6,945 bases of DNA, from the NCBI GenBank assembly GCA_002369025.1, contig DFDV01000187.1, positions 1-6,945 of the forward strand. Direction: 5' to 3'. Of this stretch, positions 1 to 5,811 are shown one piece after another. A model generated the notes under the pieces. The model saw only the letters and a list, made by a program, of their open reading frames with translations, made no database searches and was not told the DNA's origin. A program made the translations under genes and the position numbers. Numbering within the stretch: the first letter of the stretch is position 1; each line of letters begins with the position of its first letter. This stretch comes from Treponema sp. UBA3819. Its GTDB lineage: Bacteria; Spirochaetota; Spirochaetia; Treponematales; Treponemataceae.

Positions 1-1578
1 GTCAGCTGCATCTACGGTCTGGGTATGCCGGAACTCTACAAAAGCATGCGAGTTCACATCGAAAAAGGTCAGACCCTGGACACCCACAAACTGGCTCTTG
101 AGCTTGCGCAGATTCAGTACACAAGAAACGACATGGTGCTTGAGCGGGGCACATTCCGCATCCGGGGCGACATCATAGAAATCTACCCTCCCTACATGGA
201 GTTTGACGAAGCCTACCGCATTGAACTTGATTTTGATGAAGTCTGTCGCATCCGCCGCTTTAATGCTGTTTCCGGAAAGACCACCGAAGAACTGGACGAA
301 ACAGTCATTTATCCTGCCAAAAACTTTGTTGTTCCCCAGGATCAGCTGACCATCGCTACAGAGCGCATTCAGAAAGAAATGGAAGAGAGGGTGGAAAACC
401 TGAGGACAGCGGGAAAAATTCTTGAGGCAGAACGCCTAAAGACCCGCGTCACCTATGACATTGAGATGATGAAGGAAATGGGCTACTGTTCAGGAATCGA
501 AAATTATTCGGCTCCCATTGCAGGACGAAAAAGCGGAGAACCACCTGCAACTCTGCTGCATTATTTTCCCGATGACTTTCTCTGCATGATTGACGAAGCC
601 CATGTAACGGTACCGCAGATTGGTGCCATGTACGAAGGTGACCGGAGCCGCAAGCAGAATCTTGTTGATTTTGGTTTCCGTCTGCCCAGCGCACTGGATA
701 ACAGGCCCCTCAAGATTGATGAATTCACCGCAAAGATGAATCAGGTAATCTATGTAACGGCAACGCCCCGCCCCCAGGAAATCAAACAGAGCACCCAGGT
801 GGTTGAACAGATTATCCGCCCCACAGGCCTGCTTGACCCCATTATTGACGTTCGGCCCAGTGAAGGTCAGATGGAAGACATCTACAGGGAAGTTAAGGCA
901 AGAATTGAAAAAGGCGAGCGCAGCCTGATTCTGACGCTCACCAAAAAAATGGCGGAAGATTTGACCGACTATCTGATGGGTCTGCACCTTAAGGTAAAAT
1001 ATATCCATTCAGAAATCGATACTTTTGAGCGCGTAGAAATCTTAAAGAGCCTGCGCACGGGTGAAATTGATGTACTGATTGGCATTAACCTGCTTAGGGA
1101 AGGCATTGACCTGCCGGAAGTAAGTTTTATCGCCATTCTGGATGCAGACAAAATCGGTTTTTTGCGCTCTGCAACAAGTCTGATTCAGATTATCGGACGC
1201 GCGGCCCGAAACGAAAACGGCATGGTGGTAATGTACGCCGACAACATGAGTGACGCCATCAAGGAAGCAGTGGGCGAAACCCGCCGTCGCCGCGAAATCC
1301 AGCAGAAGTACAATGAAGAACACGGCATTACGCCTCACACCGTAAGCAAGGCAGTACAGGACATTCTGATACGGCAGCAGAAAGACGCGGAAGAAAATGA
1401 AGCCGTTCAGCTTGACATCATGAAAAAGACTGCAAACCTCTTTGATGCAAGGCAGCGCAAAAAACTGATAGACATGCTCAAAAAGGAAATGTCAGACTGC
1501 GCCGACCGACTGGAATACGAACAGGCGGCCGCAATCCGCGACCAGATTCTGGAGATAGAAAGGACATACGGAAAATAA
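1..1578 (+). CDS. uvrB: UvrABC system protein B (excinuclease subunit), 5'-truncated by the window edge
   Basis: This is the DNA-damage verification helicase of nucleotide excision repair. UvrA loads it onto damaged DNA, and it then recruits UvrC for the two incisions; it acts in the cytoplasm on the chromosome. The frame is open from base 1, and the first residues (VSCIYGLG) match the family at about residue 140 of roughly 670, so the N-terminal Walker A and most of the DNA-gripping beta-hairpin lie off the left edge. The 525 visible residues contain GYCSGIENYS, the helicase motif II DEAH box (fragment residues 198-201), the VTATP motif (252-256), TGLLDPIIDVRP, GINLLREGIDLPEVS, the motif VI QIIGRAARN (from 396), the QQKYNEEHGITP signature, and a C-terminal UVR domain (about 480-518) that binds UvrC. 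The ATG at base 25 is internal, not the real start. The gene looks intact and ends with TAA. Identification is by family motifs and is essentially certain. Confidence 0.98.
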   Translation, partial: VSCIYGLGMPELYKSMRVHIEKGQTLDTHKLALELAQIQYTRNDMVLERGTFRIRGDIIEIYPPYMEFDEAYRIELDFDEVCRIRRFNAVSGKTTEELDETVIYPAKNFVVPQDQLTIATERIQKEMEERVENLRTAGKILEAERLKTRVTYDIEMMKEMGYCSGIENYSAPIAGRKSGEPPATLLHYFPDDFLCMIDEAHVTVPQIGAMYEGDRSRKQNLVDFGFRLPSALDNRPLKIDEFTAKMNQVIYVTATPRPQEIKQSTQVVEQIIRPTGLLDPIIDVRPSEGQMEDIYREVKARIEKGERSLILTLTKKMAEDLTDYLMGLHLKVKYIHSEIDTFERVEILKSLRTGEIDVLIGINLLREGIDLPEVSFIAILDADKIGFLRSATSLIQIIGRAARNENGMVVMYADNMSDAIKEAVGETRRRREIQQKYNEEHGITPHTVSKAVQDILIRQQKDAEENEAVQLDIMKKTANLFDARQRKKLIDMLKKEMSDCADRLEYEQAAAIRDQILEIERTYGK

Positions 1579-1581
1579 AAT

Positions 1582-1622
1582 GCTTTCTTCTGTAATAATT
1601 TATTGAAACAAGAAGGCTTTTT
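1582..1622 (+). terminator. Probable intrinsic terminator of uvrB
   Basis: Four bases after the uvrB stop, GCTTTCTT (1582-1589) pairs with AAGAAGGC (1610-1617) over eight pairs, including one G-T wobble. The loop is 20 bases and a run of five T follows (1618-1622). The stem is AT-rich and the loop is long, so termination may be partial. The structure overlaps the -35 box of the tRNA promoter that follows. Confidence 0.5.
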
Positions 1623-1632
1623 CTGTTATACT
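1603..1632 (+). promoter_or_regulatory. Sigma-70-type promoter of the tRNA-Arg gene
   Basis: A TTGAAA -35 box (1603-1608) and a TATACT -10 box (1627-1632) are separated by 18 bases. The predicted start, near 1639, is only a few bases before the mature tRNA at 1642, so the 5' leader for RNase P to remove would be very short. The promoter is independent of uvrB, although its -35 box lies in the loop of the probable uvrB terminator. Confidence 0.7.
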
Positions 1633-1641
1633 AAGGCAGAT

Positions 1642-1715
1642 GGCCCATTAGCTCACTTGGATAGAGCGGCCGCCTCCTAAGCGGCAGGTAGTGCGTTCGA
1701 ATCGCATATGGACCA
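1642..1715 (+). tRNA. tRNA-Arg, anticodon CCT (CCU), reads AGG
   Basis: The sequence folds as a cloverleaf. The acceptor stem is GGCCCAT/ATGGACC; the D stem is GCTC/GAGC with loop ACTTGGATA; the anticodon stem is GCCGC/GCGGC with loop CTCCTAA (anticodon at 1676-1678); the variable loop is AGGTA; the T stem is GTGCG/CGCAT with loop TTCGAAT. A discriminator A sits at 1715. The CCA end is not encoded: the ACCA at 1712-1715 belongs to the acceptor stem plus discriminator, so CCA must be added by nucleotidyltransferase. Three positions are unusual. The third acceptor pair is C-A (1644 with 1712), position 15 is C rather than a purine (1656), and position 48 is A (1690), so the usual 15-48 Levitt pair cannot form. 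The conserved GG of the D loop and TTCGAAT are intact, so a functional arginine tRNA remains most likely. Confidence 0.93.
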
Positions 1716-1757
1716 AAAAAAAACGGGACTGTCCAAAAGGATAGCCCCGTTTTTTTT
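1715..1757. terminator. Strong bidirectional intrinsic terminator (tRNA-Arg and the opposing membrane-protein gene)
   Basis: CGGG-A-CTGTCC (1724-1734) pairs with GGATAG-C-CCCG (1739-1749) across an AAAA tetraloop, with one A/C mismatch and one G-T wobble. Nine A (1715-1723) lie on the left and eight T (1750-1757) on the right, so a U-tract follows the stem whichever strand is transcribed. It ends the tRNA transcript and, from the other side, the minus-strand gene whose stop codon lies 16 bases away. The A-tract begins with the tRNA discriminator base, so tRNA and terminator touch directly. Confidence 0.88.
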
Positions 1758-1772
1758 ATCAGCGCAAAGCCC

Positions 1773-2180
1773 TTAGTCGTGAACAATCAGCAGGGCGCCG
1801 ATAATCAGCAGGTTTTCTGCAACGCTCAAAAGCCAGGTCCAGATAGAACCAAAGCTGCCGAATCCGCAGATATCAATAATGATTGCAACAACAATCCATG
1901 CAATCAGGGTAATCAGTTTGAAAAGGTTATCCAGTGTTCCGGGATTCCAGAAAAAGCGCAGAATCAGCAGAATGCCACAGACCAGCACTACAAGGCCCAG
2001 CAGGATGACCACAATGTTTGCCACATCACCTTTCAGCAGGGAATGAACCGCTGCTCCAATCTGTGATGAACCACGGCTGCCACCAAGACCCAGTGTAAAA
2101 AGGCCTGTAACCAGAAGATACAAGGCCAGCGCAAGCTGAGTAAGCAGTACACCTAATCCTCTTTTTGAAGATTTTCCCAT
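1773..2180 (-). CDS. Small four-helix integral membrane protein, function unknown
   Basis: I do not recognise the family. The 135-residue product starts with a short basic cytoplasmic-type end (MGKSSKRG) and has four hydrophobic stretches at about residues 9-31, 54-75, 86-104 and 112-132. A Gly/Ser-rich loop (about 32-50, with GLGGSRGSS) lies between helices 1 and 2. There is no signal peptidase site and no catalytic motif. The start is well supported: AAGGAG lies seven bases before the ATG. The gene is monocistronic, with its own extended -10 promoter at 2232-2240 and the shared hairpin at 1715-1757 as terminator. A small inverted repeat (2196-2210) lies just upstream of the ribosome binding site and could control expression. 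The basic N-terminus suggests an N-in topology. A real coding gene is likely; its role is open. Confidence 0.82.
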   Translation of the reverse strand: MGKSSKRGLGVLLTQLALALYLLVTGLFTLGLGGSRGSSQIGAAVHSLLKGDVANIVVILLGLVVLVCGILLILRFFWNPGTLDNLFKLITLIAWIVVAIIIDICGFGSFGSIWTWLLSVAENLLIIGALLIVHD

Positions 2181-2195
2181 TTTACAACTCCTTGC

Positions 2196-2210
2196 CGTAC
2201 AATTGGTACG
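2196..2210 (-). promoter_or_regulatory. Short inverted repeat in the leader of the 1773-2180 gene, possible operator or mRNA hairpin
   Basis: CGTAC (2196-2200) and GTACG (2206-2210) are perfect inverted arms around a five-base AATTG spacer. The site lies between the predicted transcription start (near 2225 on the minus strand) and the AAGGAG ribosome binding site (2188-2193). It could be a repressor site or a small RNA hairpin next to the ribosome site. Arms this short can also arise by chance. Confidence 0.3.
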
Positions 2211-2231
2211 ACCTTTTGAAATCTATTTCTT

Positions 2232-2240
2232 ATTATAGCA
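2232..2240 (-). promoter_or_regulatory. Leftward extended -10 promoter for the small membrane protein
   Basis: On the minus strand this reads TGCTATAAT, a perfect extended -10 element (TGn plus TATAAT). There is no good -35 box 17 bases upstream, as is common for extended -10 promoters. The predicted start near 2225 leaves a leader of about 45 bases before the ATG at 2180. The element is one arm of a perfect 9-bp inverted repeat whose other arm is the rightward promoter. Confidence 0.65.
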
Positions 2241-2255
2241 CAAGCCCCTGCAAAA

Positions 2256-2264
2256 TGCTATAAT
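2256..2264 (+). promoter_or_regulatory. Rightward extended -10 promoter for the three-gene operon, giving a near-leaderless mRNA
   Basis: TGCTATAAT is again a perfect extended -10 element, on the plus strand, and no good -35 box is visible. The start would fall around 2270-2272, only two to four bases before the ATG at 2274. No Shine-Dalgarno sequence lies in that stretch, so the first gene would be translated from an almost leaderless message. With the leftward copy at 2232-2240 the two polymerases would compete for the same roughly 30 bases. Confidence 0.6.
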
Positions 2265-2273
2265 TATTCCACG

Positions 2274-3080
2274 ATGAATCAAGTACAAGGACTGGCAGCA
2301 GAAATCACTTCACGCTACGGCACTATCAAGCGTGCCCGAAACTGTTTTTTATACACGGCAAAGGGAGTTCGTCTTACAGACATGTTTCTGGAAGGCGGCC
2401 GGGCAATTCTTGGCTGGGGAGGCTCTTCTGCCTTTACCGTCTTTAAGAATGTACTCAGCCGGGGACTCACAGGCAGTTTTGATACAGATTTCACTCCGCA
2501 CGCAGAAGGCGGAAAAAGCCAGTTGAGCCGGGCAGTCTCAGAACTTCTGGCAAGCGAGCGGGATATCTGTCTTTTTACCGGCAAACAGGCTGCCCTCAAA
2601 AGCGCACTGGAAACGGCTCCCGACTCTACATCAATATACAAACCCTGGGCAGAAGGTGCCGACTGGAGCAAAGTAAAAGCAGTAATCATAGAAGCACCCC
2701 TCCCCTGGACTGCCTCCTGCTGGATTCTGGCTGTAGAGGCCGGCACTGCAATTCCCGCAGAAAGTGCAGCCATTCCCGCTCCCCTCTGTGCCGCCATCAG
2801 CCGTTCCATCTACAATCTGATTGCGGCCCTGCAGGAACGCGAGGAAAAAGACTGGTTCATCTACGACAGCGTATTCACTAAATACTGGACCCGCAAGGGA
2901 CCCTACCTCTATCCCAAGGTAAGCAAGGAATTGTATCCGCTTTTTGTCCGCCACTGTCTGGATCAGGAAATCGTCATCAGTCCCATCTATGAGCAGCCAA
3001 GCATCGTTCCCTTTGGAGCAGACAAGGGTGTATTCAGGAAGTTAGAGCGAAATCCATTTTCATTTCAGGAAAAGCCATGA
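2274..3080 (+). CDS. Shortened class III aminotransferase-like protein (fold type I PLP family), function unknown
   Basis: The 268-residue product resembles pieces of class III aminotransferases and glutamate-1-semialdehyde mutases. Residues 25-47 (LYTAKGVRLTDMFLEGGRAI) follow the family pattern of an N-terminal strand plus GGxxxLG. Residues about 84-112 (ending FTGKQAALKSALETA) resemble the helix leading to the SGxEA cofactor-phosphate loop. VKAVIIEAPLPW resembles the AxIxEP strand, and the C-terminus resembles the small-domain end. True enzymes have about 400-450 residues; here the central part carrying the PLP lysine seems missing, so it may not be an active transaminase. ATG 2274 is the first in-frame start after a stop at 2217-2219 and has no ribosome site. 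An AAGGGAG precedes the ATG at 2382, but about 15 bases away, and starting there would lose the conserved N-terminus. The gene overlaps the next one by four bases. The family link is my inference from pattern; coding status is much surer. Confidence 0.72.
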   Translation: MNQVQGLAAEITSRYGTIKRARNCFLYTAKGVRLTDMFLEGGRAILGWGGSSAFTVFKNVLSRGLTGSFDTDFTPHAEGGKSQLSRAVSELLASERDICLFTGKQAALKSALETAPDSTSIYKPWAEGADWSKVKAVIIEAPLPWTASCWILAVEAGTAIPAESAAIPAPLCAAISRSIYNLIAALQEREEKDWFIYDSVFTKYWTRKGPYLYPKVSKELYPLFVRHCLDQEIVISPIYEQPSIVPFGADKGVFRKLERNPFSFQEKP

Positions 3081-3370
3081 CACAGGGCCAGGTCATTCTT
3101 TATATCATAAAACTTATTCTCTCCGGAATCGCCGCTTTTCTGGCAATCGCCCTGTGGAGCAAAACCAGAGACGCCGCCTGGATGAGCCTTGTAGCGGGCG
3201 CAGTTACCGGATACGCAGGAATGGTTTTTGAGCTGCTGGTAAAAATGGGCATTGTACTTGCAGGCGGCATACGCATAGCAGACATTCCCTTAAGTTCCCT
3301 GCTCTTTTCCGTCATTCCTACCCTCTTTTTTATTCTTGCATTTATCCTCATGCTCAGGAGAACAAAATGA
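3077..3370 (+). CDS. Small three-helix integral membrane protein, function unknown
   Basis: I do not recognise this 97-residue protein. It has three hydrophobic segments, at about residues 5-26, 35-62 and 72-92, and ends in a positively charged tail (RRTK). A basic loop lies after the first helix (SKTRD) and a short polar segment (GIRIADIP) before the last. There are no enzyme motifs. The start overlaps the stop of the upstream gene as ATGA, with AGGA six bases before it. The stop overlaps the next start in the same way, so it is translationally coupled on both sides. The context says it works with, or at least at the same level as, the aminotransferase-like and ASCH proteins. The conserved spacing and good ribosome site make it a real gene despite its size. 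Confidence 0.8.
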   Translation: MTQGQVILYIIKLILSGIAAFLAIALWSKTRDAAWMSLVAGAVTGYAGMVFELLVKMGIVLAGGIRIADIPLSSLLFSVIPTLFFILAFILMLRRTK

Positions 3371-3822
3371 CACAGGCAGAAGAATATTGGGAAGCCTATC
3401 TTGCGGCAACCCATCAGAACAAGGAAGAAGCCGCTTTTTCCGGCGAACTGATGTTTGAAGACGAAGGTTTTACCGGCATGAGCCAGCTTGCCCTGATTCT
3501 GGGCGGTCAGAAAACCGCCGTCTTTTCTCCTTTTCCCGCCTACGAAATAAACCGTGAGCCCCTTCCCCTGGCAGGCGAAGTCTACATCGTGGAAGATACA
3601 AATGGAAAGCCCCGCTGCATTATAGAAGTAACCGATGTAAATGTAATTCCCTTTGGCGAAGTAAGCTGGGAAATGGCTCAGCGTGAGGGCGAAGATGAAA
3701 ATCTGCAGGCCTGGCGGGAAAAACAGCGGGAGTACATGAGCGACGAGGCAGATCTGTGCGGTTTTGATTTTAACGACGGCACAAAAGTTGTTTTTGAAGT
3801 CTTTAAGGTCATCTACCGCTAG
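3367..3822 (+). CDS. ASCH-domain protein, YhfF-like
   Basis: The 151-residue product matches the YhfF-type ASCH domain almost end to end. Visible are a GxKTA segment (residues 46-51, GGQKTA), PLPLAGEVYIVEDTNGKPRC in the central strands, IIEVTDVNVIPFGEV (85-99), the signature EGEDENLQAWR (107-117) and a C-terminal VVFEVFKVIYR. ASCH domains have a PUA-like fold. Some members bind RNA, and the E. coli relative YqfB hydrolyses N4-acetylcytidine using a Lys, a Thr and a Glu. K49, T50 and E87 are plausible counterparts here, but the final Thr of the usual KTAT is Val, so activity is uncertain. AGGAG lies six bases before the ATG, which overlaps the stop of the membrane gene. It is the last gene of the operon and converges with the GGDEF/EAL gene only 11 bases away. 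Confidence 0.9.
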   Translation: MTQAEEYWEAYLAATHQNKEEAAFSGELMFEDEGFTGMSQLALILGGQKTAVFSPFPAYEINREPLPLAGEVYIVEDTNGKPRCIIEVTDVNVIPFGEVSWEMAQREGEDENLQAWREKQREYMSDEADLCGFDFNDGTKVVFEVFKVIYR

Positions 3823-3837
3823 GGGAAAATTTCCTAG
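3819..3837. terminator. Palindrome spanning the two convergent stop codons, possible weak terminator
   Basis: CTAGG (3819-3823) pairs perfectly with CCTAG (3833-3837), and two G-T wobbles and an A-T pair can extend the stem inward. The left arm contains the TAG stop of the ASCH gene and the right arm the TAG stop (as CTA) of the opposing GGDEF/EAL gene. There is no T-run on either side, so it is not a standard intrinsic terminator. Both genes must otherwise end by Rho, or run into each other. Confidence 0.35.
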
Positions 3838-5744
3838 ACTAAATAGATGCCCTCTGCAATTTTTTTCAGCAGTTCTTCTTTTGGCATGGGTTTTCCAAAG
3901 AGATAGCCCTGCACCCTTTCACAGCCGATTGAGCGGAGATAATCAAATGCATCTTCTGTTTCTACGCCTTCCGTAAGGGTATGCATGCCTATATCTTTTG
4001 CCAGATTTACGATGCTCTTAAGAATGGGACAAACCCTTTCATTGTTGGAAAAGTTACGTACAAACTGCATGTCTATCTTCATCATGTCAAATTCAAAGTC
4101 TTTCAGAATATTCAGTCCCGAATAGCCTGAACCAAAGTCATCCAGCCAGAGTGCATAACCAGACTTGCGGAAAGAATCAATTGCCTTTACCAGATGCACA
4201 TTGTTTTCGTTCAAGGCACTCTCTGTAATTTCCACATGTATCTGAGATTTCTTTATTTCATATTCGTTCAGGCAGTCTTCTACAGCCGCAACCACATCCA
4301 TCAGTTCAAAGTCAAGGCGAGAAAAATTGATGGAAACCGGCACAAAATATTCACCTGACCTCTGAGCCTTGGAAATATCAGAGCAGACATTCTTTAAGAT
4401 GCACAAATCCAGCTTGTGAATCTGACGGTATTCTTCCAGAACGGGAACAAAATCAGCAGGAGAAATCAGACCGTACTCCGGATCATCCCAGCGAGCCAGT
4501 GCCTCCACACCACAGAGACGTTTGTCTGCCGTATAAACCACCGGCTGATAGAAAACCCTGATCCAGCCCTCTTTGACAGCCTTATCCACATTGTTGATGA
4601 CATACTGCTTGCGGTAAAAGGCCTTGTCCATTTCTTCCGTATATTCGCAGTAATTCTGTCCAAACTTTTTCTTAATGCTGTTACAGGCAAAGCGGGCATG
4701 GTCACAGGCAATGCTGGGCGGAACATCACCGTTTACCGGCGTATAGGCACCAACTTTGAGACCGATTTTCACCTCATGCTCATCCTGACAAATGATTTCC
4801 CTTACTTTCGCCAGACGTTCTTCTATATCATAGCGCTCAGTCAAAATAACAAAATGGTCGTCTGAAAAACGGGCAATCAGTGCATATTCAAAAACAGTAC
4901 GGATTGCCTCTGCAACTTTCTTCAGGAATTCATTTCCCATGGGAAAGCCGTATCTTTCGTTGTAGCTCTTAAAGTTTTCAATGTCCAGAAAAAGGAATAC
5001 ATGTTTTGAAAGCACTTCCGGCGGGCTCATCAAGAAAGTAAGCGCTTTATGGCGGAAATAATGCATATTTGGGATTCCGGTCAGGTCATCACGCATTGAT
5101 TTTTCTTTCAGATAGGCATTCATGTGCTCAAGACTTTCGTCCTTTTGAGCCCCCATCATTTTTTGCATGTAGACGTTAATGCTTGTCATCAGAACGGCAA
5201 TCCAGAGCGTAAAGGAATTGATTTTAAATCCGTCAGACACTTCTAAGACCGTGCCACAATAGTAGAGAAAAATAAGGAAAGCAGCACTAAGCAGGAAGAA
5301 GGCAGTAACCGGCCGCCATACCAGAAAACCAAAAACAAACACCACCATAGTGGCAAAAGCAAAAGCCTGGCTTCCCTGAGCATAATCAAGATAACCGATA
5401 TACATGCCAAAGGCCAGACAAATCAGGGAAAAAGCGTAGCGTACAAACCGGCCAATTCCAAAGGGAATCTTTTTACCCTTCAGCTGCAGTATTGAACAGA
5501 CCAGCATTGCAATGCCGGCAAAAAGCAGGATGACATAGGACGAAAGGTGGTTGATAATCCATTCAATGGTGCGTACTTTATCGCCAAAAAAGACAATACG
5601 AAGAACCTTGGCAATCATCCAGACTTCAAGCAATATTGCAACAACAGAGAGGAAGATACCGGAAATTGCATTTGATCGTTCAAAATATTTTTTTTCTATC
5701 GCGGAATATTTTTCAAATCCCAGATATTTTTTTATATTGAGCAT
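3834..5744 (-). CDS. Membrane-bound c-di-GMP phosphodiesterase with degenerate GGDEF and intact EAL domains
   Basis: The 636-residue protein should hydrolyse the second messenger c-di-GMP at the inner membrane. Six hydrophobic segments at about residues 28-50, 70-88, 100-118, 125-142, 145-163 and 177-193 form an N-terminal membrane sensor. A GGDEF domain follows (about 215-370, with RDDLTGIPN and FLDIENFK), but its signature is SDDHF (294-298) instead of GGDEF, so it probably makes no c-di-GMP and may be a sensing domain. The EAL domain (about 385-630) keeps the catalytic set: E414 of EALARW, N473, E505 of EITES, D535/D536 of DDFGSGYS, K556 of KID, E592 of EGVET and Q612 of QGYLFGKP. I chose the ATG at 5744, with AAAGG about nine bases upstream. 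Longer in-frame extension to 5909 would run through the promoters and into the divergent gene. In motile spirochaetes such enzymes affect motility, but nothing here shows the target. Confidence 0.95.
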   Translation of the reverse strand: MLNIKKYLGFEKYSAIEKKYFERSNAISGIFLSVVAILLEVWMIAKVLRIVFFGDKVRTIEWIINHLSSYVILLFAGIAMLVCSILQLKGKKIPFGIGRFVRYAFSLICLAFGMYIGYLDYAQGSQAFAFATMVVFVFGFLVWRPVTAFFLLSAAFLIFLYYCGTVLEVSDGFKINSFTLWIAVLMTSINVYMQKMMGAQKDESLEHMNAYLKEKSMRDDLTGIPNMHYFRHKALTFLMSPPEVLSKHVFLFLDIENFKSYNERYGFPMGNEFLKKVAEAIRTVFEYALIARFSDDHFVILTERYDIEERLAKVREIICQDEHEVKIGLKVGAYTPVNGDVPPSIACDHARFACNSIKKKFGQNYCEYTEEMDKAFYRKQYVINNVDKAVKEGWIRVFYQPVVYTADKRLCGVEALARWDDPEYGLISPADFVPVLEEYRQIHKLDLCILKNVCSDISKAQRSGEYFVPVSINFSRLDFELMDVVAAVEDCLNEYEIKKSQIHVEITESALNENNVHLVKAIDSFRKSGYALWLDDFGSGYSGLNILKDFEFDMMKIDMQFVRNFSNNERVCPILKSIVNLAKDIGMHTLTEGVETEDAFDYLRSIGCERVQGYLFGKPMPKEELLKKIAEGIYLV

Positions 5745-5771
5745 TGTACGTACCTTTGCTATTATTATACT
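5744..5771 (+). promoter_or_regulatory. Promoter of the DUF368/PopT gene, overlapping the divergent promoter
   Basis: TTGTAC (5744-5749) and TATACT (5766-5771) are separated by 16 bases, a good sigma-70 match. The -35 box overlaps the start codon of the divergent GGDEF/EAL gene, and the -10 box overlaps that gene's -10 box. The predicted start near 5778 leaves a leader of about 34 bases with GGAG at 5803-5806. Confidence 0.5.
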
Positions 5772-5794
5772 ACTATTATCGGCATAATGCACAA
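5764..5794 (-). promoter_or_regulatory. Promoter of the GGDEF/EAL gene
   Basis: On the minus strand a perfect TATAAT (5764-5769) lies 19 bases below TTGTGC (5789-5794). A second -10-like GATAAT sits at 5775-5780. The start would be near 5757, giving a leader of about 13 bases that just holds the AAAGG ribosome site. The -35 box is poor and the spacing long, so an activator may help. Confidence 0.5.
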
Positions 5795-5811
5795 AAAAAC
5801 ACGGAGTTTTT

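Noticed and set aside
25..27. ATG that could be read as the start of uvrB
   Set aside because: Codons before it (VSCIYGLG) are conserved UvrB sequence in the same frame, so the gene continues off the left edge.
490..1008. 172-codon open frame on the minus strand inside uvrB
   Set aside because: It is antisense to strongly conserved UvrB codons and has no ribosome site or recognisable protein pattern.
1713..1715. Encoded CCA tail of the tRNA
   Set aside because: These bases are needed as the last two acceptor pairs and the discriminator; A residues follow, so CCA is not encoded.
2315..2809. 164-codon minus-strand frame opposite the aminotransferase-like gene
   Set aside because: The plus-strand frame has coupling to downstream genes and family-like motifs; the minus frame has neither and would have to end against the shared promoter region.
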